DNA of 64,000 nt. It comes from Clostridia bacterium. GTDB taxonomy: Bacteria; Bacillota; Clostridia; Oscillospirales; Acutalibacteraceae. The translations under genes and the position numbers were made by a program. The stretch is taken from contig JAGAMK010000020.1 of NCBI GenBank assembly GCA_017624735.1, forward strand, positions 1 through 64,000, in the 5' to 3' direction. The notes below the pieces were generated by a model. It saw only the letters and a program-made list of their open reading frames with translations. It ran no database searches and was not told the origin of the DNA. Position 1 is the stretch's first letter, and each line of letters begins with the position of its first letter. Positions 24,427 to 33,108 of the stretch are shown here, piece after piece.

Positions 24427-25905
24427 ATGAAAAAACTTTTTAGCATTTTACTTTCATTAATATTAGTGTTTTCTGTTGTTCCGATATTTTCATTAGATTC
24501 ATTTGCAACAGACGACCATTGGTCATTTGATGCCGAAACAGGAGTGCTTACCATTTGGGGAAACGGCAAAATGAATAACTACCAAACTCAATATGATAAA
24601 GAACATAGCCCGTGGTATTCATTCAGAGATAATATTATATCAGTTGTAATTGAATCAGGGGTATTGTCAATTGGTGATGCTGCTTTTTATAAATGTTCAA
24701 ATTTAAAAAGTGTTTCTATCCCGGATAGTGTAAAATCAATTGGTTCATCTTCATTTGAAGGGTGCTCAAGCCTTGCAAGTGTCACAATTCCAAATGGTGT
24801 AGAAGAAATTGATTCATACGCTTTTCGAGGTTGTTCCAGTCTTGAAAATGTTGTAATTCCGGGTAGTGTTACAATGATTAATCATCAATCATTCGGTAGT
24901 TGCACAAATCTTACAAATATAACGATTTCAGAAGGTGTGACAACAATTGCTACCGCTGCCTTTTTGTATTGCAGCAGCTTGACTAACGTAACCTTGCCTG
25001 ATAGTGTGACATATATTGGTGCAATGTCATTTATGGAATGCACAAGTCTCGTAAGTGTTACAATTCCTGACAGTGTGACCCAAATAATGAGTAGAGCTTT
25101 TGAATATTGCAATGCACTTACGGATATATATTATGCCGGTTCGCAAGAACAATGGAACCAAATTAATGGAAGCACTGTTGGTAATGCAACAATCCATTAT
25201 AATTATGGAAAAGGGTTCACAGGCATTAAGGATAACCATTTCTATAAAAATGATGTAATGCAGAAAGCATATCGGCTTGTAGAATTTGAAGGTGATTTCT
25301 ATTTCATAGGTGACCGCCACGAAATCATCAAAGACAGAAAAGCATATCTCAGTGAAGAGAGAATCAACGGTCTTACCTATGCAGACGGCACACCGATTGA
25401 AGTTGGTTCTTATGAATTTGACGAGAACGGCAAAATGGTTATATTAAATGGTGTTGTCGGTAATTATGTATACAAGAACAATACTAAATTAAAGGCATAT
25501 CAGCTTGTAGAGGTTGACGGTGACTTCTATTTCATAGGTGACAGACACGAAATCGTTAAAAACAAGAGAATTTATCTCAATGAAGAGAGAATTAACGGTC
25601 TTACCTATGCAGACGGCACACCGATTACGGTAGGTCATTACAATGTTGATGCAGACGGCAAGATGATAATGCTTGAAGGCATTATTGGTAACAAGGTTTA
25701 CAAAAACAATACATTATTAAAGGCATATCAGCTTGTAGAGGTTGACGGTGACTTCTATTTCATCGGTGACCGCCACGAAATTATCAAAGGCAGAAAAGCA
25801 TATCTCAGCGAAGAGAGAATCAACGGTCTTACTTATGCAGACGGCACACCTATTGCAGTTGGCTCTTATGAATTTGACGAGAACGGTAAAATGATAATTG
25901 AATAA
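24427..25905 (+). CDS. BspA-type leucine-rich-repeat surface protein with tandem C-terminal modules
   Basis: This 492-aa secreted protein has a signal peptide of about 27 residues. Residues 28-60 carry the WSFDAETGVLTIWGNGKM opening module. About seven BspA/TpLRR-type repeats of ~23 residues follow (SVTSIGxxAFxxCSSL style) at 70-245. The C-terminus has three 76-residue repeats (228-bp period; starts near 25267, 25495 and 25723) with the core GDFYFIGDRHEI and INGLTYADGTPI. BspA-like LRRs bind host or bacterial surface ligands. The C-terminal modules may hold the protein on the cell wall, which is inference. Strong AAGGAG site. Monocistronic. Confidence 0.85.
   Translation: MKKLFSILLSLILVFSVVPIFSLDSFATDDHWSFDAETGVLTIWGNGKMNNYQTQYDKEHSPWYSFRDNIISVVIESGVLSIGDAAFYKCSNLKSVSIPDSVKSIGSSSFEGCSSLASVTIPNGVEEIDSYAFRGCSSLENVVIPGSVTMINHQSFGSCTNLTNITISEGVTTIATAAFLYCSSLTNVTLPDSVTYIGAMSFMECTSLVSVTIPDSVTQIMSRAFEYCNALTDIYYAGSQEQWNQINGSTVGNATIHYNYGKGFTGIKDNHFYKNDVMQKAYRLVEFEGDFYFIGDRHEIIKDRKAYLSEERINGLTYADGTPIEVGSYEFDENGKMVILNGVVGNYVYKNNTKLKAYQLVEVDGDFYFIGDRHEIVKNKRIYLNEERINGLTYADGTPITVGHYNVDADGKMIMLEGIIGNKVYKNNTLLKAYQLVEVDGDFYFIGDRHEIIKGRKAYLSEERINGLTYADGTPIAVGSYEFDENGKMIIE
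25267..25905 (+). repeat. Three tandem 228-bp module repeats within the LRR protein
   Basis: The motif GCATATC-GCTTGT recurs at 25267, 25495 and 25723, spacing 228 bp each. The DNA is highly similar between units and with the modules near 63.35-64.0 kb. The last unit is truncated by the stop codon. Confidence 0.85.
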
Positions 25906-25913
25906 TTAAATTT

Positions 25914-25943
25914 AACAAGGTGAGGACAAAAACTCACCTTGTT
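25914..25943 (+). terminator. Terminator of the LRR gene
   Basis: A perfect 11-bp stem (AACAAGGTGAG with CTCACCTTGTT) with an eight-base loop and trailing T. Confidence 0.9.
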
Positions 25944-26015
25944 TTTATGTGTGAAACAAAATTGAATTTGTATGGATGTTATTACGTTAACTGAAGTTAA
26001 ACAGGCATAAAAATC

Positions 26016-26043
26016 GGCAGGGAAGACTAAAATCTTCTCTGCC
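26016..26043. terminator. Terminator of the cobalamin-uptake operon
   Basis: An 11-bp stem (one G-T pair) lies 15 bases past the stop of the minus-strand S-component gene, with T-runs on both sides. Confidence 0.8.
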
Positions 26044-26057
26044 TTTTTGTGCTATAT

Positions 26058-26591
26058 TCAATTTTCTTTTTTTGCTGTTTTGTGGAATTTTTGTAGTGCT
26101 TCGGCAAGTGGCACTATTAAAAATCCTAATGCAAAATTGCCTATACCGTGGATAACATCAAAATAAAATCCTGTAGCAATCCAAGTAAGCATTCCTTTAA
26201 AGTTCAATCCGAACATAATTGCCTGTGCAGGGGCATAAAGTGTGCCGTAACAAAGTCCGTGTAATGCACAAACAACTGCATAAATGGGAATAGCAACTTT
26301 TTTGCTCATTTTCTTAGGCAAGAGCATTGTGATAGCCCAAAGGATTGTCCAAATATACAGATATGGAATCCACCACATAGCAAATCCATTGAAAATTCCA
26401 ATAAGCATTACAAAAACGTAAATTGGAATAAGTGCCTTTTTGCGATAAACTATGGTATATGTCATTGTGAGCATACCAAGAAAATGGATGTTGGGCAATA
26501 AATCCGTTAGATACTTGGAAATGAACATTATGACACCTAACATAGCAAAAACTATGAGGTCAACTAACTGTTGATATTTCGTATTCTTCAT
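26058..26591 (-). CDS. ECF-transporter substrate-binding (S) component, probably for cobalamin
   Basis: This 177-aa membrane protein has about six hydrophobic helices and resembles ECF S components that capture a vitamin and pair with a shared energizing module. The sequence alone does not fix the substrate. The context does: the upstream gene encodes a DUF4430 lipoprotein, and a cobalamin riboswitch precedes both, so vitamin B12 or a precursor is the likely cargo. The start codon overlaps the stop of the DUF4430 gene by one base, so they are translated together. Confidence 0.7.
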   Translation of the reverse strand: MKNTKYQQLVDLIVFAMLGVIMFISKYLTDLLPNIHFLGMLTMTYTIVYRKKALIPIYVFVMLIGIFNGFAMWWIPYLYIWTILWAITMLLPKKMSKKVAIPIYAVVCALHGLCYGTLYAPAQAIMFGLNFKGMLTWIATGFYFDVIHGIGNFALGFLIVPLAEALQKFHKTAKKEN

Positions 26592-27019
26592 TATGCTTTT
26601 TCAGCCTTGAAGCAGTAGATTTTACCATCTTCAATAGTAGTTGAATCAACGCCGGTCATAGCATACTCACCGTCAATGTAGAATGCCCAGTACACCTTGT
26701 TTTCTTCATAGGTGTATTTCTGACCATTAACTGTGTCAACCATAAGACCATACTGACCATCACTACCCGAAATCAGACCTTCATTTACAAGAGCTTCACC
26801 AACGGATTTTTCACTGTCGTATTTCACGGTGAATTCTTTTTTTGTGCCGTCAAGTTCAACAACCTGAAAGGCGAATGACTTTTCCTGAACTTCCTGCTGA
26901 TTTTGCGGAGTTTCAGGCTCTTGTGGGGTTTGTCCGCATCCTGCAAACATAAGTACCATGGCCGCAACAAGTACCAATGAAAGAACAGAACGGAAATTGA
27001 TTTTAAAAATTTCTTTCAT
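26591..27019 (-). CDS. DUF4430 lipoprotein, probable cobalamin-binding partner
   Basis: This protein has 142 aa. The signal peptide ends at a lipobox (MFAGCG), so it is anchored outside the membrane. After a short acidic linker, residues about 50-142 form a DUF4430 domain (the fold also found in the C-terminal domain of transcobalamin/intrinsic factor): EFTVKYDSEKSVGEALVNEG, then YGLMVDTVNG and VYWAFYIDGEYAMTGVD. ATG 27019 is chosen because AGGAGAG lies upstream. Its position under a B12 riboswitch supports a role in catching cobalamin. Confidence 0.8.
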   Translation of the reverse strand: MKEIFKINFRSVLSLVLVAAMVLMFAGCGQTPQEPETPQNQQEVQEKSFAFQVVELDGTKKEFTVKYDSEKSVGEALVNEGLISGSDGQYGLMVDTVNGQKYTYEENKVYWAFYIDGEYAMTGVDSTTIEDGKIYCFKAEKA

Positions 27020-27095
27020 ACTGTTTCTCTCCTTTTGAGATATTTTATTTTTCTGCAAAGGCTTTTCAATATATTGGCTGTCGCAACAAAGAAAA

Positions 27096-27262
27096 TTTCA
27101 GTACCGGGTATTCCGACTTGCAGATTATTAACATTTTCGCCTTCTCAGAGCTTTTGTCCAATGGCTTCTCTCTTTGCGGCAGAGAGTGAAAACGTCATTT
27201 CTGCTTACGGCGACGGGCTCGTTCAGGTTTTTCACCTGATTCCCCGAGATACCGAACCTTTA
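27096..27262 (-). promoter_or_regulatory. Cobalamin riboswitch
   Basis: Read on the minus strand, the leader shows the conserved order of a cobalamin aptamer: GGGGAATCAGGTGAAAAACC (about 27228-27247), then the CCCGTCGCCGT junction, a variable GC-rich arm, GCCATTGG, GAAGGCG and finally the B12 box with core AAGTCGG..ACCCGG (about 27104-27120). It lies about 80 bases upstream of the DUF4430 start. High B12 would be expected to switch the two downstream genes off. Confidence 0.8.
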
Positions 27263-27405
27263 CAAAGTGAATTTTATCATAAAATGACTGTAAAATCAAC
27301 TTGATTTATAGTGTGAATGATATTAAAATATAAATAATACAAACACGCGTGGTGGCTCTCCTTCCACGCCTGCATTATGATGAAATATAAAGAGGAATTA
27401 TAATC

Positions 27406-28185
27406 ATGAACAAAAAAATAAAGGTTGCAGTTTTAATCATTCTTGCAACAACAATTTCTGGTGTAGGAATCTTCTTCGGAGTGAGAGAAATGAAACTTAA
27501 GGAATATAAAAATGAAGAATTAAAACTGCCACAAGCCTTCACAATAACTGCTCACACAGGCTGTATGGATACAGAAGATAATTCTCTTGAATCCATTAAA
27601 AAAGGTGTTGAAAACGGTGCAACAGTAGTGGAATTTGATTTGTATTTCACAAAAGACGGAACTCCTGTACTTGCCCATGATGAGCCTGTTGGCGGGGAAG
27701 TAACTCTTGATGAAGCATTTAAGTATGTTTCACAATTTGATGGACTTTTAGTAAACGTTGACATTAAAACTTGTGACGCATTGGAAAAAGTATATCCGTT
27801 GGCGAAAAAATACGGAATTGAGGACAGAATATTCTATACAGGCGTTAAGGATGAATTTGTTGAGACTGTAAAAAATGATAGTCCACAGGTGAAGTATTAT
27901 CTCAATGTGGATGTTGATAAGGTAAAAGCTGACGACACAGACTATATTCTTTCACTCGTTGACAAGGTGAAAAATGCAGGTGCAATCGGCATAAATTTTA
28001 ATTATAAAAGTGCTACAAAAGAACTTGTAAATATTTTCCATGAAAAAGGACTTTTAGTGTCAATCTGGACGGTAAATGACGAATATAATATGTATAAAAT
28101 TCTGAGTTTTGAGCCTGACAATATTACAACTCGTCATCCTGATAAACTCAGTAGAATTGTGACAGAAAAGCAGCAAAAATTTTAG
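27406..28185 (+). CDS. Glycerophosphodiester phosphodiesterase-like protein
   Basis: This 259-aa protein has an N-terminal signal anchor (about 7-25), so the domain is outside. The GDPD barrel is recognisable: the AHTG segment, DNSLESIKKGVENGATVVEFDLYFTKDGTPVLAHDEP, then LVNVDIKT and SIWTVND near the end. GDPDs cleave glycerophosphodiesters. The usual HRG..ENT motif reads HTG..DNS, so the catalytic Arg is replaced by Thr although both His are kept. Length is normal. AGAGGA precedes the start. No obvious operon partner. Confidence 0.8.
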   Translation: MNKKIKVAVLIILATTISGVGIFFGVREMKLKEYKNEELKLPQAFTITAHTGCMDTEDNSLESIKKGVENGATVVEFDLYFTKDGTPVLAHDEPVGGEVTLDEAFKYVSQFDGLLVNVDIKTCDALEKVYPLAKKYGIEDRIFYTGVKDEFVETVKNDSPQVKYYLNVDVDKVKADDTDYILSLVDKVKNAGAIGINFNYKSATKELVNIFHEKGLLVSIWTVNDEYNMYKILSFEPDNITTRHPDKLSRIVTEKQQKF

Positions 28186-28205
28186 GTCGAAATTTGTAAA
28201 AATTA

Positions 28206-28234
28206 TTGACTTTTTTGCGAATTAAGATTATATT
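28206..28234 (+). promoter_or_regulatory. Promoter of the potABCD operon
   Basis: TTGACT (28206-28211) and TATATT (28229-28234) with a 17-base spacer. The resulting leader of about 80 bases contains a stem CCAAC/GTTGG (28283-28303) right before the ribosome site and a smaller CGGTTTA/TTACCG stem (28258-28275). Confidence 0.65.
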
Positions 28235-28318
28235 TAACTCATACCAATTAGGGTGGGCGGTTTAGTTTTTTACCGTCAAATCCCAACTATATCTATCGGT
28301 TGGAAAGGGGCTGCATAA

Positions 28319-29440
28319 TTGAAAAACAATCCAGTTATTATCGACCTCAAAAATATTAGCGTCAGCTTTGACGACCATAAAATTCTTGATAACATTAACC
28401 TGTATATCCGTGATGGTGAGTTTATCACTTTTCTCGGCCCGTCAGGGTGTGGTAAAACTACAACCCTTCGTATTATTGCGGGCTTTTTACAGCAGGATAG
28501 TGGCGATGTTATTTTCGAAGGAAAAAATATCAATGGTGTTCCTGCATATAAACGTCAGGTGAACACCATTTTTCAGCGTTATGCCCTTTTCCCTCATTTG
28601 AATGTTTATGAGAATATTGCATTCGGACTTCGTCTTAAAAAGTGGAAGGAAAAGGATATTAAAGAAAAGGTAAGCGAAATGCTTGCACTTGTAAATTTAA
28701 AAGGCTTTGGACCAAGAAAAATTGATTCACTTTCAGGTGGTCAGCAACAGCGTGTTGCTATTGCTCGTGCCTTGGCAGTGAATCCTAGAGTTGTGCTTCT
28801 TGACGAGCCTTTGGGTGCTTTGGACCTTAAACTCCGTAAGGATATGCAGATTGAGCTTAAAAATATTCAGCAGAAATTGGGTATCACATTTATCTATGTT
28901 ACTCACGACCAGGAAGAAGCACTTTCAATGTCAGATACAGTTGTTGTTATGAATGGTGGAGTTATTCAGCAAATCGGCACACCACTTGATATTTACAATG
29001 AGCCTAAAAATGCTTTTGTTGCTGACTTTATCGGTGAAAGTAATATTCTTGACGGCGTTATGAAAGAGGACTTTACTGTTGAATTCAATGGTATTAAATT
29101 CCAATGCGTTGACAAGGGGTTTAAACACAACGAGCCAGTTGACGTTGTTATCCGTCCGGAGGATATTGACGTTGTCGCACCTGAAAATGGTATGTTGCAG
29201 GGTACAGTTACATCAGTTACATTCAAGGGTGTTCATTATGAGATTATCGTCGACATTGATAATTTTAAATGGATGATTCAGACAACAGAAAAAAGTGAAG
29301 TCGGGGATATTATCGGTATTTCTATTGACCCTGATGAAATGCATATTATGAAAAAGTCCCAGTATTCAGGACTTTACGGCGATTACAGTTCATTCAGTGA
29401 CGAGTTTGATGAACTTTCTACTGTGGGTGAGGAAGAATGA
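28319..29440 (+). CDS. potA: Spermidine/putrescine ABC transporter ATP-binding protein PotA
   Basis: This 373-aa ATPase powers polyamine uptake. Walker [10 protein letters not shown], signature LSGGQQQR, Walker [13 protein letters not shown], switch THDQEEAL and a C-terminal TOBE-like regulatory region (about 270-350) are all present. The start is TTG 28319 behind GGAAAGGGG. It overlaps potB by four bases. Context (potB, potC, potD next to it) supports the substrate class. Confidence 0.95.
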   Translation: MKNNPVIIDLKNISVSFDDHKILDNINLYIRDGEFITFLGPSGCGKTTTLRIIAGFLQQDSGDVIFEGKNINGVPAYKRQVNTIFQRYALFPHLNVYENIAFGLRLKKWKEKDIKEKVSEMLALVNLKGFGPRKIDSLSGGQQQRVAIARALAVNPRVVLLDEPLGALDLKLRKDMQIELKNIQQKLGITFIYVTHDQEEALSMSDTVVVMNGGVIQQIGTPLDIYNEPKNAFVADFIGESNILDGVMKEDFTVEFNGIKFQCVDKGFKHNEPVDVVIRPEDIDVVAPENGMLQGTVTSVTFKGVHYEIIVDIDNFKWMIQTTEKSEVGDIIGISIDPDEMHIMKKSQYSGLYGDYSSFSDEFDELSTVGEEE

Positions 29441-30264
29441 AAAAGTCCTCGTTCCTTCAAAAGGTGTTAAATGCACCTTATATGCTTTGGTCGGTGTTAT
29501 TTATAGTAGCACCGCTCATAATGGTTGCGTACTATGCTTTTACAGACGCAGACGGCAATTTTACTCTTAACAACATCATGCAGATTGGGGATTACACAAC
29601 AACATTCATCCTTTCAATCAGTTATGGTGCAGTTGCAACTGTAATTTGCCTTCTTATTGCATACCCTTTTGCCTATGCTCTTGCACAGACTAAGGCTTCT
29701 TTTCAGCGTGTAGCAACAATGTTAGTAATGCTTCCTATGTGGATGAGTTTCCTTATCCGTACTTACTCTTGGATTACCATTTTGGGTGAGTCGGGTGTAA
29801 TTAACAGATTCTTAGGTATCTTTGGTATTGAGCCTTTGAAGATGCTCAATACGGGTGGCGCGGTTATACTTGGTATGGTTTACAACTTCTTACCATTTAT
29901 GATTTTGCCATTATATACAGCACTTTCAAAGATGGATAATTCGCTTGTTGAGGCAGCACAGGATTTGGGATGCAATAAGTTTTATTGTCTTCGTAAGGTT
30001 ATATTCCCACTTTCAGTACCGGGTATTGCAAGTGGCGTAACTATGGTTTTCGTGCCTTGTGTAAGTACATTCTATATTACACAGAAATTGGGTGGCGGCC
30101 AGATTACTCTTATCGGTGACGTTATTGAAGGTCAGTTCCAGACGGCATATAACTATAACCTTGGTGCAGCACTTTCACTTGTGCTTATGGTTATGATTTT
30201 AATTTGTCTTGGTGTGCTTAACTATTTCACAGATAATGATGATGACGGAGGTGTGCTTATATGA
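29437..30264 (+). CDS. potB: Spermidine/putrescine ABC transporter permease PotB
   Basis: This 275-aa protein has about six membrane helices and the permease EAA-like loop [21 protein letters not shown] near 183-203. It forms the channel with PotC. Overlaps potA by four bases and potC by four bases. Confidence 0.9.
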   Translation: MKKSSFLQKVLNAPYMLWSVLFIVAPLIMVAYYAFTDADGNFTLNNIMQIGDYTTTFILSISYGAVATVICLLIAYPFAYALAQTKASFQRVATMLVMLPMWMSFLIRTYSWITILGESGVINRFLGIFGIEPLKMLNTGGAVILGMVYNFLPFMILPLYTALSKMDNSLVEAAQDLGCNKFYCLRKVIFPLSVPGIASGVTMVFVPCVSTFYITQKLGGGQITLIGDVIEGQFQTAYNYNLGAALSLVLMVMILICLGVLNYFTDNDDDGGVLI

Positions 30265-31085
30265 CAAAAACATCTCTTTTATCTAAATTCTATTTAGCAC
30301 TTGTTTTCATCTTCCTTTATGCACCAATGGTTGTTATGATGGTGTTCTCATTTAACGGAACTGAAAGCACATATGTTTTTGAAGGCTTTTCACTTCAATG
30401 GTATGAAAAGCTTTTTCACGATAAGGTTACAATGGATGCTCTCAAAAACACCGTTGTCCTTGCGGTGATTTCTGCTACAATTGCAACTGTACTTGGCACT
30501 CTTGCTGCAGTTGGTATCAATTCAATGAGAAACAAACACATCAAGTCATCTGTTATGACTGTTACAAATATACCAATGATGAACCCTGAAATTGTTACGG
30601 GTATTTCAATGATGCTCTTGTTTGTTTTTGCAGGAGTAATGTTCAATAAACGTGATGTGTTGGGATTCTGGACAATTCTTATTGCCCACGTAACCTTCCA
30701 GTTGCCTTATGTAATCCTTTCCGTATTGCCGAAGCTCCGTCAGTCGGATAACAGAATTTATGAGGCGGCACAGGACTTGGGTTGCCCACCTGTGCAAGCG
30801 TTTTTTAAGGTGGTTTTCCCTGCAATTCTCCCGGGAATTATTTCGGGTGCAATTATGGCATTCACATTGTCACTTGATGATTTTATAATCAGTTATTTTA
30901 CAAACGGACCTGATTTCCAGACTTTGCCTATTCACATCTTCTCAATGACAAAGAAACGAGTAAAACCCGATATGTATGCTCTTTCAACACTTATTTTTGT
31001 GGCAATGTTTGTTCTTCTTGTGCTTATGAATGTGGCACAAGCTCGCTCCGATAAAAAGCAACGAGCAAAAAAGGGGGATAAGTGA
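30261..31085 (+). CDS. potC: Spermidine/putrescine ABC transporter permease PotC
   Basis: This 274-aa protein has six membrane helices and the EAA loop [22 protein letters not shown] near 167-188. It starts YLALVFIFLYAPMVVMMVFSFN, typical of PotC. Its stop TGA shares one base with the potD ATG, indicating translational coupling. Confidence 0.9.
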   Translation: MTKTSLLSKFYLALVFIFLYAPMVVMMVFSFNGTESTYVFEGFSLQWYEKLFHDKVTMDALKNTVVLAVISATIATVLGTLAAVGINSMRNKHIKSSVMTVTNIPMMNPEIVTGISMMLLFVFAGVMFNKRDVLGFWTILIAHVTFQLPYVILSVLPKLRQSDNRIYEAAQDLGCPPVQAFFKVVFPAILPGIISGAIMAFTLSLDDFIISYFTNGPDFQTLPIHIFSMTKKRVKPDMYALSTLIFVAMFVLLVLMNVAQARSDKKQRAKKGDK

Positions 31086-32302
31086 TGAAAAAGATTATTT
31101 CCCTTTTGATTACTGCTTTAGTTGTGTTATCAATTTTTGTTATTCCTGTTTCTGCCGATGATGAATTATTCTCAAGTGAGGTAAAAGATTATTACAAAAA
31201 CCTTGGTCTTCAAGGCACAACTCTCAATGTTTACAACTGGGGCGAATACATTGATGACGAAAAAATTGATGTTGTAACTCAGTTTGAAAACCTTACGGGA
31301 TGCGATGTTAACTATACCACCTTTGAGTCAAATGAAAATATGTACTCCAAGCTTTCAGGCGGTGGAGTTAGTTATGATATTATTATTCCGTCCGATTATA
31401 TGGTTGAGCGTCTTATTTCCGAAGAAATGCTTTTGAAATTGGACTATAATAACATTCCTAATTTCAATAAGTATTTTGACAGTGAGAATAGCGGACACCT
31501 TATTGAAAACGGTATAGGTGATTATGCTGTAATTTATAATGTTGGCTCAACAATCCTTATTTATAATAAGAAATTAGTCAAGGAAGAGCCTACAAGCTGG
31601 AATGTCCTTTGGGATGAACAGTATAAAGGCAAAATCCTTATGTTCAATAACCCACGAGATGCCTTTGCTGTTGCACAATTTGCTCTTGGTCAGGATATCA
31701 ACACAACCAATATGGCAGACTGGGATGCTGCGGCTGATTATCTTCTTGAACAACGTCAAAAGGTTCGTCCTGAATATGTAATGGACGAGGTTTTCATCAA
31801 GATGGAAAGTGGCGAATATGCTTTTGCCACATATTATGCAGGTGACTATGAACTGATGGTGGAGAATAATCCTGATTTAGGATTTGCCTTTCCGGAAGAA
31901 GGAGTTAACACATTCTATGACGCAATGTGTGTTCCAAAGGGCTCACAGAATAAAAAAGGTGCAGAAGCGTTTATTAACTTTATGATGGAGCCGGAAATTG
32001 CCCTCGCAAACGCGGAGTACATTTACTATGCAACTCCTAACAAAGCAGTTCTTGAAAATCCTGACTATTCACTTATTGATAGTGAAGCTGTTTATCCTGA
32101 AGACCTTAAGAATACTCAGTCGTTCCATAATCTTCCTGTGGATACGCTGCAGTATATGAATTCACTTTGGATGAAAGTCAAGGGCGAAAACGATGCCCAA
32201 GGATTATATATAGGATTTTTCTCGGTAATTGCAGTCGTGGTTATTATCATAATTGCTAATATTCTCAAGAAAAAGAAAATGGCAAAATACTATAATGTTT
32301 AA
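31085..32302 (+). CDS. potD: Polyamine ABC transporter substrate-binding protein PotD, membrane-anchored
   Basis: This 405-aa protein has a signal peptide of about 23 residues without a lipobox cysteine. The extracellular periplasmic-binding-protein fold covers 30-365 (LNVYNWGEYID, YDIIIPSDYMVE, YAFATYYAGDYELM). A C-terminal hydrophobic helix (about 374-396) followed by KKKKMAKY would fix it to the membrane; this replaces the lipid anchor normally seen in Gram-positives. ATG 31085 is chosen with GGGGGATAAG upstream. Confidence 0.9.
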   Translation: MKKIISLLITALVVLSIFVIPVSADDELFSSEVKDYYKNLGLQGTTLNVYNWGEYIDDEKIDVVTQFENLTGCDVNYTTFESNENMYSKLSGGGVSYDIIIPSDYMVERLISEEMLLKLDYNNIPNFNKYFDSENSGHLIENGIGDYAVIYNVGSTILIYNKKLVKEEPTSWNVLWDEQYKGKILMFNNPRDAFAVAQFALGQDINTTNMADWDAAADYLLEQRQKVRPEYVMDEVFIKMESGEYAFATYYAGDYELMVENNPDLGFAFPEEGVNTFYDAMCVPKGSQNKKGAEAFINFMMEPEIALANAEYIYYATPNKAVLENPDYSLIDSEAVYPEDLKNTQSFHNLPVDTLQYMNSLWMKVKGENDAQGLYIGFFSVIAVVVIIIIANILKKKKMAKYYNV

Positions 32303-32308
32303 ATACTA

Positions 32309-32328
32309 GGGACGGTTTACATCGTCCC
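32309..32328 (+). terminator. Terminator of the potABCD operon
   Basis: A 6-bp GC-rich stem (GGGACG with CGTCCC), eight-base loop, followed by CCTTTTC, seven bases after the potD stop. Confidence 0.7.
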
Positions 32329-32361
32329 CTTTTCTATGTTATAATACCATTGGTGAACAAA

Positions 32362-33096
32362 ATGACAGAAAAGCAAAAACGATTTGAGGAATTGGCAAGT
32401 CGTTCAAATGAAAAAGGATATACAGTTTATTCCGATTTTCTCGGTCTTGCAGAGATATCGGAGTATTCTTCTATGCGGTTTTCTGTGCCAACAGCTATCT
32501 GGGGTGGTTACGATGATGCCGAAAGGTGTGTTGTATGCTTTGGAGACAGAGAATATTTTAGCGATAATTCAGACTATCCGATAAACTGTATCTGTATAAA
32601 ACCTGTTAGCCAAAAGTTTGCCGATAATCTTACGCATCGTGATTTTTTGGGCTCACTTATGGGACTTGGTATTCGTCGTGAAGTCCTTGGGGATATAATT
32701 ATCAGTGAAAACTGCGGATATCTATTTTGCCTTGATACAATAACCGACTATATTATTCAAAATCTAACACAGGTGAGGCATACAACAGTAGAGTGTAGCA
32801 TGACGGATAAAATTCCCGAAAATGTCTTGCCACAACCCGAAAATAATGAAATAATAGTATCATCGGAAAGGCTTGATGTTATTGTCGCATCTATCTACAA
32901 AATGTCACGCAGTCAGGTGTTACCACTTTTTCATACAGAAAAGATTTTTGTGAATGGTGCAGTAAAACAAAGTCCGTCAGCGACCGCTAATATAGGCGAT
33001 AAGATTTCAGTTCGTGGATATGGGAGATTTATATATAATGGTGTACTTCGTCATACGAAAAAGGATAGACTTGTAATAAGTGTGGATGTGTTTTAA
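32362..33096 (+). CDS. YlmH-type RNA-binding protein with S4 domain
   Basis: This protein has 244 aa. Residues 1-165 are a YlmH N-terminal domain (YTVYSDFLGLAEISEYS, CICIKPVSQKFADNLTHRDFLGSLMGLGIRREVLGDI). Residues 175-240 are an S4 RNA-binding domain (SERLDVIVASIYKMSRSQV, IFVNGAVKQ). YlmH homologues bind RNA/ribosomes. ATG 32362 is chosen over TTG 32350 because a -10-like TATAAT at 32339-32344 leaves too little room. Here it is not in the usual ylm/divIVA cluster. Confidence 0.8.
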   Translation: MTEKQKRFEELASRSNEKGYTVYSDFLGLAEISEYSSMRFSVPTAIWGGYDDAERCVVCFGDREYFSDNSDYPINCICIKPVSQKFADNLTHRDFLGSLMGLGIRREVLGDIIISENCGYLFCLDTITDYIIQNLTQVRHTTVECSMTDKIPENVLPQPENNEIIVSSERLDVIVASIYKMSRSQVLPLFHTEKIFVNGAVKQSPSATANIGDKISVRGYGRFIYNGVLRHTKKDRLVISVDVF

Positions 33097-33108
33097 GGGG
33101 GATAAAAT

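Noticed and set aside
28241..28318. Riboswitch in the potA leader
   Set aside because: Only two short stems are visible and no known aptamer pattern; it is recorded as part of the promoter entry.
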